Source: Rugosibacter sp. (GTDB lineage Bacteria > Pseudomonadota > Gammaproteobacteria > Burkholderiales > Rhodocyclaceae). From it: a DNA stretch of 6,293 bases. Made by a program: the position numbers and the translations under genes. Under the pieces are notes generated by a model. The model was not told the DNA's origin. It saw nothing but the letters and a program-made list of their open reading frames with translations, and did not search any database. Of the stretch, positions 1 through 5,531 are shown piece after piece. The stretch is from NCBI GenBank assembly GCA_023257495.1, contig JALRCC010000239.1, forward strand, positions 1 through 6,293. Reading direction: 5' to 3'. How positions within the stretch are numbered: the stretch's first letter is position 1; every line of letters begins with the position of its first letter.

Positions 1-1
1 C

Positions 2-607
2 AATCCGCAACAAATTCAGCAGGATAGAGAACGGCAATTTGGAAAAGGCGGTGGAGGAACCTTAAAATCAGATCCAAAAATCAAAAAACCGGAACCAATC
101 ACCTTGCCTGATATCGATAGCCCTAATATTGACACGCCAGATGTAAATGTACCTGATGTAGATCCACCAACAATTTCGGCAGAATTTTGGAAAATGTTGC
201 TGGTTCTACTTTTGATTGCTGGATTAATCTTCGGTTTGTACTGGTATTTAAAAAATCGTCAACCGTCCGACAAAACCATTCAGCAAAATGTTGAAAATGA
301 TTGGAATCCAACTGTAATCTCGAAAACAGATTTAGAGCTCAAACTGGATACGGCTCTGTCAAGAGAAGATTACCGCGAATGTGTACTCGACCGTCGTTGC
401 ACATGCGGTGCAGCGTGGGGTGAAATTGATCCCTGGCGTAAAAAATATCATTGCCGTGGCCAGTGGCAAAGGTGGGGTGGGCAAATCAACCACTGCCGTA
501 AATCTGGCGCTGGCACTGATGAAAGAAGGTGCGACGGTAGGTATTCTGGATGCCGATATTTATGGGCCATCGTTACCGCAAATGCTGGGCATTCATGGCC
601 AACCTGA
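2..607 (+). CDS. DUF4129-like membrane protein fragment, fused out of frame into mrp
   Basis: The reading frame is open from base 2 with no start in view, so its 5' end lies outside the window. From residue 1 (base 2) it shows a polar Q/K/G-rich stretch, a proline/aspartate pentapeptide repeat (residues 35-54), and one hydrophobic transmembrane helix (about residues 63-83, beginning WKMLLVLLL). A cytoplasmic segment follows, ending TALSREDYREC (to residue 127). A helix containing a DYR motif after a single membrane span is typical of the start of the DUF4129 domain, often found beside MoxR/Bat genes in Bacteroidota; this family call is from memory of the pattern. After about base 380 the frame merely reads mrp in the wrong frame (Cys/Trp/Arg-rich nonsense) until a stop at 605-607, so only about 126 residues are genuine. 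Codon use is A+T-rich, unlike everything downstream. No function can be assigned beyond a membrane protein. Confidence 0.6.
   Translation, partial: NPQQIQQDRERQFGKGGGGTLKSDPKIKKPEPITLPDIDSPNIDTPDVNVPDVDPPTISAEFWKMLLVLLLIAGLIFGLYWYLKNRQPSDKTIQQNVENDWNPTVISKTDLELKLDTALSREDYRECVLDRRCTCGAAWGEIDPWRKKYHCRGQWQRWGGQINHCRKSGAGTDERRCDGRYSGCRYLWAIVTANAGHSWPT
104..163 (+). repeat. 15-bp (pentapeptide) repeat, four units
   Basis: Four consecutive degenerate 15-base units (104-118, 119-133, 134-148, 149-163) encode LPDID, SPNID, TPDVN and VPDVD, i.e. x-P-[DN]-[IV]-[DN]. The protein pattern is kept better than the DNA, which suggests selection on the peptide rather than recent slippage. It sits about eight residues before the membrane helix and may be a stiff acidic linker; that role is inferred. 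Confidence 0.6.
376..386. other. Probable chimeric junction (assembly join or recombination point)
   Basis: Left of this point the frame beginning at base 2 reads as a DUF4129-type protein through DYREC. Right of it a different frame reads as Mrp from about STVVAHAVQRGV. Neither family continues across. Base composition changes at the same place. The Mrp frame has stops upstream (for example near base 63), so no full-length Mrp can be read from the left. The exact base is uncertain by roughly ten bases because either protein could tolerate the residues encoded here. Confidence 0.7.
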
Positions 608-1238
608 AGCTGTGGAAGGCAAGGGTATCTTGCCCATGGTGACGCATGGCATACAGGCTATGTCGATTGGTTTGCTGATTGACCCTGAGCAGCCCATGGT
701 ATGGCGTGGCCCGATGGTGACTCAAGCACTGATGCAGTTGCTCAATGAAACGCGTTGGCAGGATGTCGATTACCTGGTTGTTGATATGCCCCCCGGCACG
801 GGTGATATTCAACTGACTCTGGCACAGCAAGTACCGGTCACGGGAGCGGTTATTGTGACGACACCGCAGGATATTGCGTTGCTGGATGCGCGCAAAGGGC
901 TTAAAATGTTCCAGAAGGTTGGCGTGCCAATCTTGGGTATTGTGGAAAATATGAGTATCCACATTTGTTCGCAGTGCGGTCATGCAGAGTCGATTTTTGG
1001 CAGTGGTGGTGGCGACCGCATGGCAAAAGATTATGATATTGAACTACTCGGCGCGTTGCCACTGGATATCGCGATTCGCGAACAGACGGATTCTGGCAAG
1101 CCGACAGTTGTTGCCGAACCTGATGGGCGTATTGCCGAAATTTACGCCGCCATCGCTCGGCGGATTGCGATAAAAATGGCTGAACAAGCGCAAGATCAGA
1201 CGAGTAAATTTCCGAAAATCGTCATCCAGAACACATAA
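381..1238 (+). CDS. mrp: Mrp/ApbC iron-sulfur cluster carrier ATPase, 5'-truncated
   Basis: This is a cytoplasmic P-loop ATPase of the Mrp/NBP35 family, which binds a [4Fe-4S] cluster at a dimer interface and passes it to apoproteins. With the GTG at 381 as residue 1 (285 aa), it has a deviant Walker A GKGGVGKST at 29-37 with the signature lysine at 30, DADIYGPS at 57-64, Walker B-like VVDMPPGTGD at 133-142, and the cluster-binding pair CSQC at 196-199. The core is complete through to a normal C-terminus. Bacterial Mrp is usually about 360 aa and starts with a MIP18/DUF59 domain of roughly 80-90 residues; that domain is missing here because foreign sequence is joined at about base 380. The GTG has no convincing ribosome binding site and is probably not a natural start. 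In the intact genome the gene surely extends upstream. The next gene begins 134 bases downstream, so a shared transcript is possible but not shown. Confidence 0.93.
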   Translation: MYSTVVAHAVQRGVKLIPGVKNIIAVASGKGGVGKSTTAVNLALALMKEGATVGILDADIYGPSLPQMLGIHGQPEAVEGKGILPMVTHGIQAMSIGLLIDPEQPMVWRGPMVTQALMQLLNETRWQDVDYLVVDMPPGTGDIQLTLAQQVPVTGAVIVTTPQDIALLDARKGLKMFQKVGVPILGIVENMSIHICSQCGHAESIFGSGGGDRMAKDYDIELLGALPLDIAIREQTDSGKPTVVAEPDGRIAEIYAAIARRIAIKMAEQAQDQTSKFPKIVIQNT

Positions 1239-1335
1239 AAAGTCGGGAAAGTTGGCGCTGGTGATATGGCATGGTCCAGCTAAATGGATGTCATATCCGT
1301 GCAAAGCGCTCAGAGAAAGAAGTGCAGGAGATCTT

Positions 1336-1380
1336 ATGACCGTATGTAATTTATTTCAGGCGAAAATATTCCATGAGTGA
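1336..1380 (+). CDS. Possible short leader ORF (14 aa) overlapping the next gene
   Basis: An ATG at 1336 follows AGGAG (1326-1330) at a spacing of five bases, a much better ribosome binding site than the one before the large ORF at 1373. It encodes MTVCNLFQAKIFHE and stops at TGA 1378-1380, so it overlaps the first eight bases of the downstream gene (ATGAGTGA). The same frame can also be opened at ATG 1288, giving 30 residues, but without a clear binding site. The arrangement fits translational coupling, where ribosomes ending here re-initiate at 1373. The peptide resembles nothing I know and may have no function of its own. Chance occurrence is quite possible. Confidence 0.3.
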   Translation: MTVCNLFQAKIFHE

Positions 1381-2173
1381 ACAACCCATCACGGAACAAC
1401 CCGTGGAACTAGCTGAACACACTGTTGAAAACTCCGCTGAACCGGTAGTTCAAGTTCCGCTTCAAAGTCCGGTTAAACGGGTCGTCAGAAAGCCAGCTGA
1501 AAAGAAGCTTTCCCCCGTAAGCGATACTGTGCCTGAGGTCTCTGGCAAGGGAGCAGATGAGGCTACGACTGGGGTTGCTACGATTGAATCCAGCATGGAC
1601 GTTGCGATTGAAAAACTGGCCGGTGCTCCCATGCCGGAGACCAATGGTGCTGAGGCGGCGTTTTTGGCCCCGGAAATTTTTACATCAGAGCCAGTGGCTT
1701 TATCAATGGAGTCTGCAATGGAGCCTGCAGTGGAGCCCGTTGTCGCACGCACCATTCAGTCAGCAGAATTCAAGCCCGTTCAACCGCCTGGGCCTGATCC
1801 ACGTCGCCGGTTGCGCGAACTGCTGGCGATTCCCGATCGTGATCGTACCGATGCGTTGTGGGACGAATTGATTGAGCTGGAGATCCAGCTGGCACCCGGC
1901 AATCGAGTGCAGTCGCCCAATATCGATGTCAATACAGGACGTCACCAAAAGCCCAACCGTTTTGCAGATCAGACGCGGCGCACGGCCTCATCACCTAATC
2001 ATTCAGGGCGTCATCATCGACCCCATGCCGCCCATGGCTCAGTGCCCAATGCCGGTTCTGGTGGCCCCGGCGTAGCGGCACCCCATGGGACCGGTGGTGC
2101 GGATACGCCACGGCCTGCCAAGCGGTTTTTCAAAAAGAACCGCCGTGGGCCACGTCCACCCGATAAGACGTAA
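1373..2173 (+). CDS. Uncharacterised low-complexity protein with basic C-terminus
   Basis: I do not recognise this 266-aa protein. Residues 1-135 are rich in Pro, Glu, Val and Ala with one basic patch (about 35-45) and look disordered; there is no signal peptide or membrane helix. Residues 112-123 come from a 12-base tandem repeat (MESA/MEPA/VEPV). The only segment that looks folded is about 142-178, beginning DPRRRLRELLAIPDRDR and continuing through WDELIELEIQLAPGNR, probably one or two charged helices. The rest is rich in His, Gly, Pro, Asn and Arg and ends in a strongly basic tail, KRFFKKNRRGPRPPDKT (250-266). Such a tail could bind nucleic acid or acidic partners, but that is only inference. 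The start ATG at 1373 has a weak upstream site and is overlapped by a short ORF with a strong one. It lies downstream of mrp on the same strand and converges with bioA. Composition matches the neighbours, so it appears native. Confidence 0.75.
   Translation: MSEQPITEQPVELAEHTVENSAEPVVQVPLQSPVKRVVRKPAEKKLSPVSDTVPEVSGKGADEATTGVATIESSMDVAIEKLAGAPMPETNGAEAAFLAPEIFTSEPVALSMESAMEPAVEPVVARTIQSAEFKPVQPPGPDPRRRLRELLAIPDRDRTDALWDELIELEIQLAPGNRVQSPNIDVNTGRHQKPNRFADQTRRTASSPNHSGRHHRPHAAHGSVPNAGSGGPGVAAPHGTGGADTPRPAKRFFKKNRRGPRPPDKT
1706..1741 (+). repeat. 12-bp tandem repeat, three units, within the unknown CDS
   Basis: Units ATGGAGTCTGCA (1706-1717) and ATGGAGCCTGCA (1718-1729) differ at one base, and a diverged third unit, GTGGAGCCCGTT, follows (1730-1741). 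The unit is a multiple of three, so copy-number change would keep the frame. It lies in the disordered acidic half of the protein. Confidence 0.7.
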
Positions 2174-2299
2174 GGGTGTAAGCGCGATTTCGCTAGAGCA
2201 ATAACAGGTGCGCTTTTCAGAGCGGGTTTTGCATAATGCTTTGGCGTGTGGTGGCACGCAAACAGGTCCAGATCTTGACTGGGTTTTTGTAGTTACTGG

Positions 2300-3571
2300 T
2301 TAATTGTCATCAGCATATTCGCCCACCACTTGTACGACAGCGCTTGTCAGCGTGCGCAGATCCTGCGCGGAAATGATAAAGGGTGGCATGAGATAAACCA
2401 CATTACCAAAGGGCCGCACCCACACCCCCAGTTCTGCAAATCGTGTGCGATAAGCGGCGAGGTTGATCTCACCCCGTATTTCAATCGCGCCTATGGCACC
2501 TTTGACGCGCACCTCATTGACCTTCGCAAATTGCCGACACGGCGCAAGTTCATTTTTTAGTTGCTGCTCTATGGCAGCCACCTGCGCCAGACGTGGCTCC
2601 TGCGCGAACAAGTCGAGCGAGGCATGCGCTGCGGCACACGCCAGCGGGTTCGCCATGAATGTCGGACCATGCATTAAAGCAGCCGCAGGATCGTCGCTGA
2701 GAAATGCGTCGAACACATGACGCCGTGCCACGGTAGCGGCCAATGCGAGCGTGCCGCCGGTGAGCGCCTTGGACAGGCAGATGATGTCTGGCGTGACATT
2801 CGCTTCTTCGCAGGCGAAAAGATGTCCTGTGCGCCCAAACCCAGTCATGATTTCGTCCGCAATCAATAGCACATGATGCCGTGCGCAGCTTGCGGCTACT
2901 CTGGCTAACGTTGAGGCATCATGCATTTGCATGCCGCCTGCACCTTGTACCAGGGGTTCGATAATCACGGCGGCCACTTCATGCGCATGCAGTGCGAGAC
3001 ATTGCTCGAAAGCGGCGTGGCTGGTCTCGGTCGTGGGCAATTCAGCCATGAGCTCTTTGGGCATGGCCCCGGCAAACCGTGCATGCATGCCTTCTTCAGG
3101 GTCGCAAATTGCCATCGTGGCAAACGTGTCGCCGTGGTAGCTGTGGCGAAAGTGAATGATGCGCTGACGCTCGGGTTGGCCATTGTTGATCCAGTACTGA
3201 CGCGCCATTTTGAGCGCCACTTCGACTGCGACCGAGCCGGAATCGGTAAAGAAGACGCGCTCCAGATCGCCTGGCAATAGCGCGGCCAAGCGTGAGGCAA
3301 GCGATAAGGCGGGCTCATGTACCAAGCCACCAAACATGACGTGCGGCATGACATCAAGCTGGTGGTTTACCGCTGCGCGAATATGCGGGTGATTGTAGCC
3401 ATGGCAAGCCGTCCACCAGGATGATGTGCCATCAATCAGCTCACGCCCATCTGCCAGACGAATACGCACACCGTGGGTGGCTACGGCGAGTTGTGGAGGG
3501 GGCGCGGTGGCCATCTGGGTGTAGGGCAACCAAATGCAATCAAGCGCGGCAACGGGGTTTTTGGTGGACAT
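2300..3571 (-). CDS. bioA: Adenosylmethionine-8-amino-7-oxononanoate aminotransferase (BioA)
   Basis: This cytoplasmic PLP enzyme transfers an amino group from S-adenosylmethionine to 8-amino-7-oxononanoate (KAPA), making 7,8-diaminopelargonate, the second step in assembling the biotin rings. The 423-aa product is full length for a class-III aminotransferase. Residues matching the E. coli active site are visible: Tyr17 (WLPYTQ), Trp52-Trp53 (GTSSWW), the GS pair 112-113 in FFTDSGS, Tyr145 in HSYHGDT, Asp239 in LIADEIMTGFGRTG with Arg247, the PLP lysine 268 in CLSKALTGG, and Arg386 in VWVRPFGN. I chose the ATG at 3571; a TTG at 3583 would add four residues, and neither has an obvious Shine-Dalgarno sequence. 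No other bio genes are adjacent, so bioA stands alone here, convergent with the unknown gene on its left and divergent from the cell-wall operon on its right. Confidence 0.96.
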   Translation of the reverse strand: MSTKNPVAALDCIWLPYTQMATAPPPQLAVATHGVRIRLADGRELIDGTSSWWTACHGYNHPHIRAAVNHQLDVMPHVMFGGLVHEPALSLASRLAALLPGDLERVFFTDSGSVAVEVALKMARQYWINNGQPERQRIIHFRHSYHGDTFATMAICDPEEGMHARFAGAMPKELMAELPTTETSHAAFEQCLALHAHEVAAVIIEPLVQGAGGMQMHDASTLARVAASCARHHVLLIADEIMTGFGRTGHLFACEEANVTPDIICLSKALTGGTLALAATVARRHVFDAFLSDDPAAALMHGPTFMANPLACAAAHASLDLFAQEPRLAQVAAIEQQLKNELAPCRQFAKVNEVRVKGAIGAIEIRGEINLAAYRTRFAELGVWVRPFGNVVYLMPPFIISAQDLRTLTSAVVQVVGEYADDN

Positions 3572-3603
3572 GCTGGTAATCAATAAAAATCTATCGCCGC
3601 GTT

Positions 3604-3612
3604 AGTGTATCA
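3604..3612 (-). promoter_or_regulatory. Candidate extended -10 element for bioA
   Basis: On the minus strand the sequence TGATACACT (3612 down to 3604) fits an extended -10 (TGnTAnnnT), placed about 32 bases before the bioA ATG. No recognisable -35 lies 16-18 bases further upstream. Short A/T-rich matches like this are common by chance. Confidence 0.25.
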
Positions 3613-3665
3613 GCGGGTGTCGATGTGCTGTGCTCAGTACAGGGCTGACGGACACAAAAAAGCAG

Positions 3666-3726
3666 GGGTTGCGTAAGGGTTGCGTGCCTGTGGTGCCTGG
3701 GTTGTGACAGATGAGTTGTGATAGAT
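3666..3726 (+). repeat. Cluster of short direct repeats in the divergent spacer
   Basis: Three different short direct repeats lie end to end. GGGTTGCGT occurs at 3666-3674 and 3677-3685 (period 11). GTGCCTG occurs at 3684-3690 and 3693-3699 (period 9). GTTGTGACAGAT at 3701-3712 is repeated as GTTGTGATAGAT at 3715-3726 (period 14, one mismatch). The last pair overlaps a candidate -35 element. They could be binding sites for a regulator or the residue of local duplications; nothing in the sequence decides this. Confidence 0.45.
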
Positions 3727-3744
3727 TCGCATCATCAGTAGAGT
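3716..3744 (+). promoter_or_regulatory. Candidate sigma-70 promoter for the cell-wall operon
   Basis: TTGTGA (3716-3721) and TAGAGT (3739-3744) are separated by 17 bases, each matching four of six consensus positions. The TTGTGA is part of the second copy of a 12-base direct repeat, so a protein binding the repeat would cover the -35. It would leave an untranslated leader of about 120 bases before the TTG start at 3873. Confidence 0.3.
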
Positions 3745-3872
3745 GGATATTGCGCTGGTTATTTTTAAACGCACCAACGCAGCTAATGTAAGCAATTGAT
3801 CAACGAAAAAAGCCAGCGCATGATGCACGCTCTGCATCTGCAAGTCTTGAACACACACTTGGGGATGCACAC

Positions 3873-4805
3873 TTGAGTCGGGTTGAAAAACTGAATAAAG
3901 GGGCTTGGCTTATTTCACTACCCCAGGTTTTATGGTGTGGCTTGTTGGCTGTTGGTCTGATCTATTTTCCCTGCGTCAAAGCAGAGCCTTCGGCTTTGAC
4001 TGTGACTGGTGGCGTGTTTGACTACAGCGTGCAGACGGGCGACTCCCTGATCAAGATAGGTGCGCGCTTTGGCGTTGCCGCAGAAGTATTGGCGCGTGAA
4101 AACAGCTTGAAGGTCAATGTTCGTTTAGCGCCCGGGCAAGGCATAGCAGTTGATAACCGGCATATTGTGCCTGCGGTACTAGAGAACGGCTTGCTCATCA
4201 ATTTGCCGCAGCGCATGCTGTATTTTTTTCGCGATGCTCAGCTGGTTGTTGCTTATCCTGTCGGTCTGGGGAGACCAACCTGGCAGACGCCCCAAGGTGA
4301 GTTTAGCGTCATCAACAAGTCGGATCACAAAACCTGGATCGTGCCGCGATCCATACAGGAAGAGATGCGGCGCACAGGAAAAGAAGTTAAAACGAGCGTG
4401 CCCCCGGGGCCGGATAATCCTTTGGGTAAATACTGGCTGGGGCTGAGTCTTGATTCCGTCGGAATTCACGGCACCATCGCACCGGCGAGCATCTATCTTT
4501 TTCAAAGCCATGGTTGTATTCGGCTGCATCCAGAGGATATCGAAGCGCTTTTTACGCAAGTACCCCGGGGGGCCACGGGGCGCATTATTTACAACCCGTT
4601 GCTCATGACAGAATCCGCCGGGCGTATTTTTCTTGAGGTACAGCGAGATAGTTATAATCGCGGTGGAGTTTCAAAGGTTGCATTAGAGCAGTTGGCCCGC
4701 GAAAAATTGTTGTCGGCGCGTATCGACTGGGCGCTTGCCGAAAAAGTATTAGAGTTGAAAGACGGTATTGCCCGTGATATCACTGCGATACCGTCTGCCA
4801 ACTGA
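3873..4805 (+). CDS. Secreted L,D-transpeptidase, LysM + YkuD (ErfK/YbiS/YcfS type)
   Basis: This periplasmic enzyme has the architecture of the L,D-transpeptidases that cut the L-Lys/mDAP-D-Ala bond of a tetrapeptide stem and join the mDAP to another stem (3-3 link) or to an outer-membrane protein. It has 310 residues: a signal peptide (basic start R3/K6/K9, hydrophobic 12-33, likely cut after VKA at 37), one LysM peptidoglycan-binding domain (about 50-94, opening YSVQTGDSLIKIGARFGV), then the YkuD domain (about 105-240) with IHGT at 198-201 and the catalytic SHGCIRL at 212-218 (His213, Cys215). A charged helical tail follows. The TTG start is chosen because the frame has no ATG or GTG between the upstream stop (3789) and the signal peptide, and the first internal Met is residue 115, within YkuD. 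GGGGA (3861-3865) is a modest binding site. The tail lacks the large PG-binding-like domain of LdtD. Whether it makes 3-3 links or anchors proteins cannot be told from sequence. Confidence 0.93.
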   Translation: MSRVEKLNKGAWLISLPQVLWCGLLAVGLIYFPCVKAEPSALTVTGGVFDYSVQTGDSLIKIGARFGVAAEVLARENSLKVNVRLAPGQGIAVDNRHIVPAVLENGLLINLPQRMLYFFRDAQLVVAYPVGLGRPTWQTPQGEFSVINKSDHKTWIVPRSIQEEMRRTGKEVKTSVPPGPDNPLGKYWLGLSLDSVGIHGTIAPASIYLFQSHGCIRLHPEDIEALFTQVPRGATGRIIYNPLLMTESAGRIFLEVQRDSYNRGGVSKVALEQLAREKLLSARIDWALAEKVLELKDGIARDITAIPSAN

Positions 4806-4810
4806 TATTG

Positions 4811-4816
4811 AGGAGG
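4811..4816 (+). promoter_or_regulatory. Strong Shine-Dalgarno site for the YcbK/MepK-type gene
   Basis: AGGAGG lies seven bases before the ATG at 4824 and five bases after the stop of the transpeptidase gene. It is the strongest ribosome binding site in the window, supports the chosen start, and argues that the second gene is translated efficiently from a shared transcript. Confidence 0.85.
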
Positions 4817-4823
4817 GCGGAAA

Positions 4824-5390
4824 ATGAGTCAGCGAGTCTGTACAAAACGGCGTGGATGGCTTAAAGCCAGCGCAATAGGCACTGCATTTGCGCTCACAGG
4901 ATTACGCAGCTGGCAAGCCTTGGCCGCTGTTGATCACAAATCAAATGGCGTGCGTGAGCTGAGTTTCTACAACCAGCACACCGGAGAAAATCTCAAGACC
5001 AGCTATTGGGCCGAGGGCAATTACTTACCCGATGCACTAGCCGATATCAACCATATCTTGCGCGACTATCGAACCGATGACGTGCTACCGATGGATTTGC
5101 CCTTGCTTGATCTGCTGCATAACCTGCAGGGTGTGCTGGCCACACCAAAGCCGTTTCAGATTATTTCAGGTTACCGCTCACCCAAAACCAATGCCATGCT
5201 GGCCGCACACTCAGGCGGTGTCGCTAAAACTAGTTTGCACATGCAGGGCCGGGCCATCGATATTCATGTGGAGGGCATTCCGCTGGATCAGCTACGCCGT
5301 GCCGCGATCGAGTTACAAGTGGGGGGCGTTGGTTATTACCCTGCGTCAAACTTTGTGCATGTGGATACGGGCCGTGTGAGAACTTGGTAG
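4824..5390 (+). CDS. ycbK: YcbK/MepK-type murein endopeptidase (DUF882, peptidase M15 fold), Tat-exported
   Basis: This 188-aa protein aligns by eye along its whole length with E. coli YcbK (MepK, 182 aa), a zinc endopeptidase reported to cut peptidoglycan cross-links, including mDAP-mDAP (3-3) bonds. It starts with a twin-arginine signal (KRRGWLK, Arg9-Arg10; hydrophobic stretch to about 30; likely cut after ALA at 34), so it should be exported folded to the periplasm. The family signature is complete: SGYRSPKTN at 115-123, then the metal ligands His139 and Asp146 in HMQGRAIDIH, VGGVGYYP at 166-173, and the third ligand His179 in FVHVDTG, ending RTW. It lies 18 bases after the L,D-transpeptidase gene and is followed by a terminator, so the two form an operon. 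The substrate is inferred from the family. Confidence 0.92.
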   Translation: MSQRVCTKRRGWLKASAIGTAFALTGLRSWQALAAVDHKSNGVRELSFYNQHTGENLKTSYWAEGNYLPDALADINHILRDYRTDDVLPMDLPLLDLLHNLQGVLATPKPFQIISGYRSPKTNAMLAAHSGGVAKTSLHMQGRAIDIHVEGIPLDQLRRAAIELQVGGVGYYPASNFVHVDTGRVRTW

Positions 5391-5429
5391 TACGTTAGCT
5401 TCCCTGCCTTCGGGCGACGTACCGAATCC

Positions 5430-5466
5430 GGCCCGACAGGTTTGCCTGTCGGGCCTTTTATTTTTT
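5430..5466 (+). terminator. Intrinsic (Rho-independent) terminator
   Basis: A perfect 11-bp stem (GGCCCGACAGG at 5430-5440, CCTGTCGGGCC at 5445-5455) closes on a TTTG loop and is followed by TTTTATTTTTT (5456-5466). It ends the two-gene cell-wall operon 39 bases after its last stop codon. The T-run is on one side only, so it acts in the rightward direction. Confidence 0.95.
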
Positions 5467-5493
5467 GGTGTGCGCAATGCTCGGTAGTGCGTC

Positions 5494-5502
5494 TGATACG
5501 AT
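5494..5502 (+). promoter_or_regulatory. Candidate extended -10 element for pepN
   Basis: TGATACGAT fits an extended -10 (TGnTAnnAT), lies just after the upstream terminator, and would give a leader of about 20-25 bases. No -35 match is seen at the usual spacing. The terminator means pepN needs its own promoter somewhere in 5467-5531. Confidence 0.3.
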
Positions 5503-5531
5503 GCCACAGTCTTTTTCAGGAATTGCTTTTT

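Larger units (their letters stand above)
3572..3872. other. Divergent intergenic region between bioA and the L,D-transpeptidase gene
   Basis: This 301-base spacer separates two divergently transcribed genes and should hold both promoters. I see weak promoter-like elements for each direction and a cluster of short direct repeats at 3666-3726. I see no RNA gene and no convincing protein. A 78-codon minus-strand frame starting with GTG near 3870 has no supporting family similarity or ribosome binding site. Confidence 0.6.

Noticed and set aside
573..983. Minus-strand open frame of 136 codons within mrp
   Set aside because: It lies wholly antisense to conserved Mrp motifs and its translation shows no recognisable features.
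2211..2230. Possible terminator CGCT-TTTCAG-AGCG-GGTTTT between the convergent genes
   Set aside because: The stem is only 4 bp and the T-run is four bases, too weak to claim. A GCGTG/CACGC hairpin a little further on has no T-run on either side. How these convergent genes terminate is not visible.
2965..3357. Second minus-strand frame (130 codons) inside bioA
   Set aside because: It is another frame of the BioA coding strand; the BioA frame carries all catalytic motifs.
3628..3642. LexA-like inverted repeat CTGT-N7-ACAG
   Set aside because: The E. coli-type SOS box needs CTGT-N8-ACAG; the spacing here is one base short and the flanks do not match. It also sits between unrelated metabolic and cell-wall genes.
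3634..3870. 78-codon minus-strand frame in the divergent spacer
   Set aside because: It has a GTG start with no ribosome binding site, a composition like noncoding DNA and no recognisable family, and it covers the likely promoter region.
3865..3876. Mini-ORF ATG-CAC-ACT-TGA overlapping the TTG start of the transpeptidase
   Set aside because: Three codons with the G-rich stretch directly abutting the ATG leave no room for ribosome binding; coincidence is the better explanation.
3963..3980. Lipoprotein signal at Cys34 of the transpeptidase
   Set aside because: The residues before the cysteine (Y-F-P-C) do not form a lipobox; an ordinary signal peptidase I site after VKA fits better.
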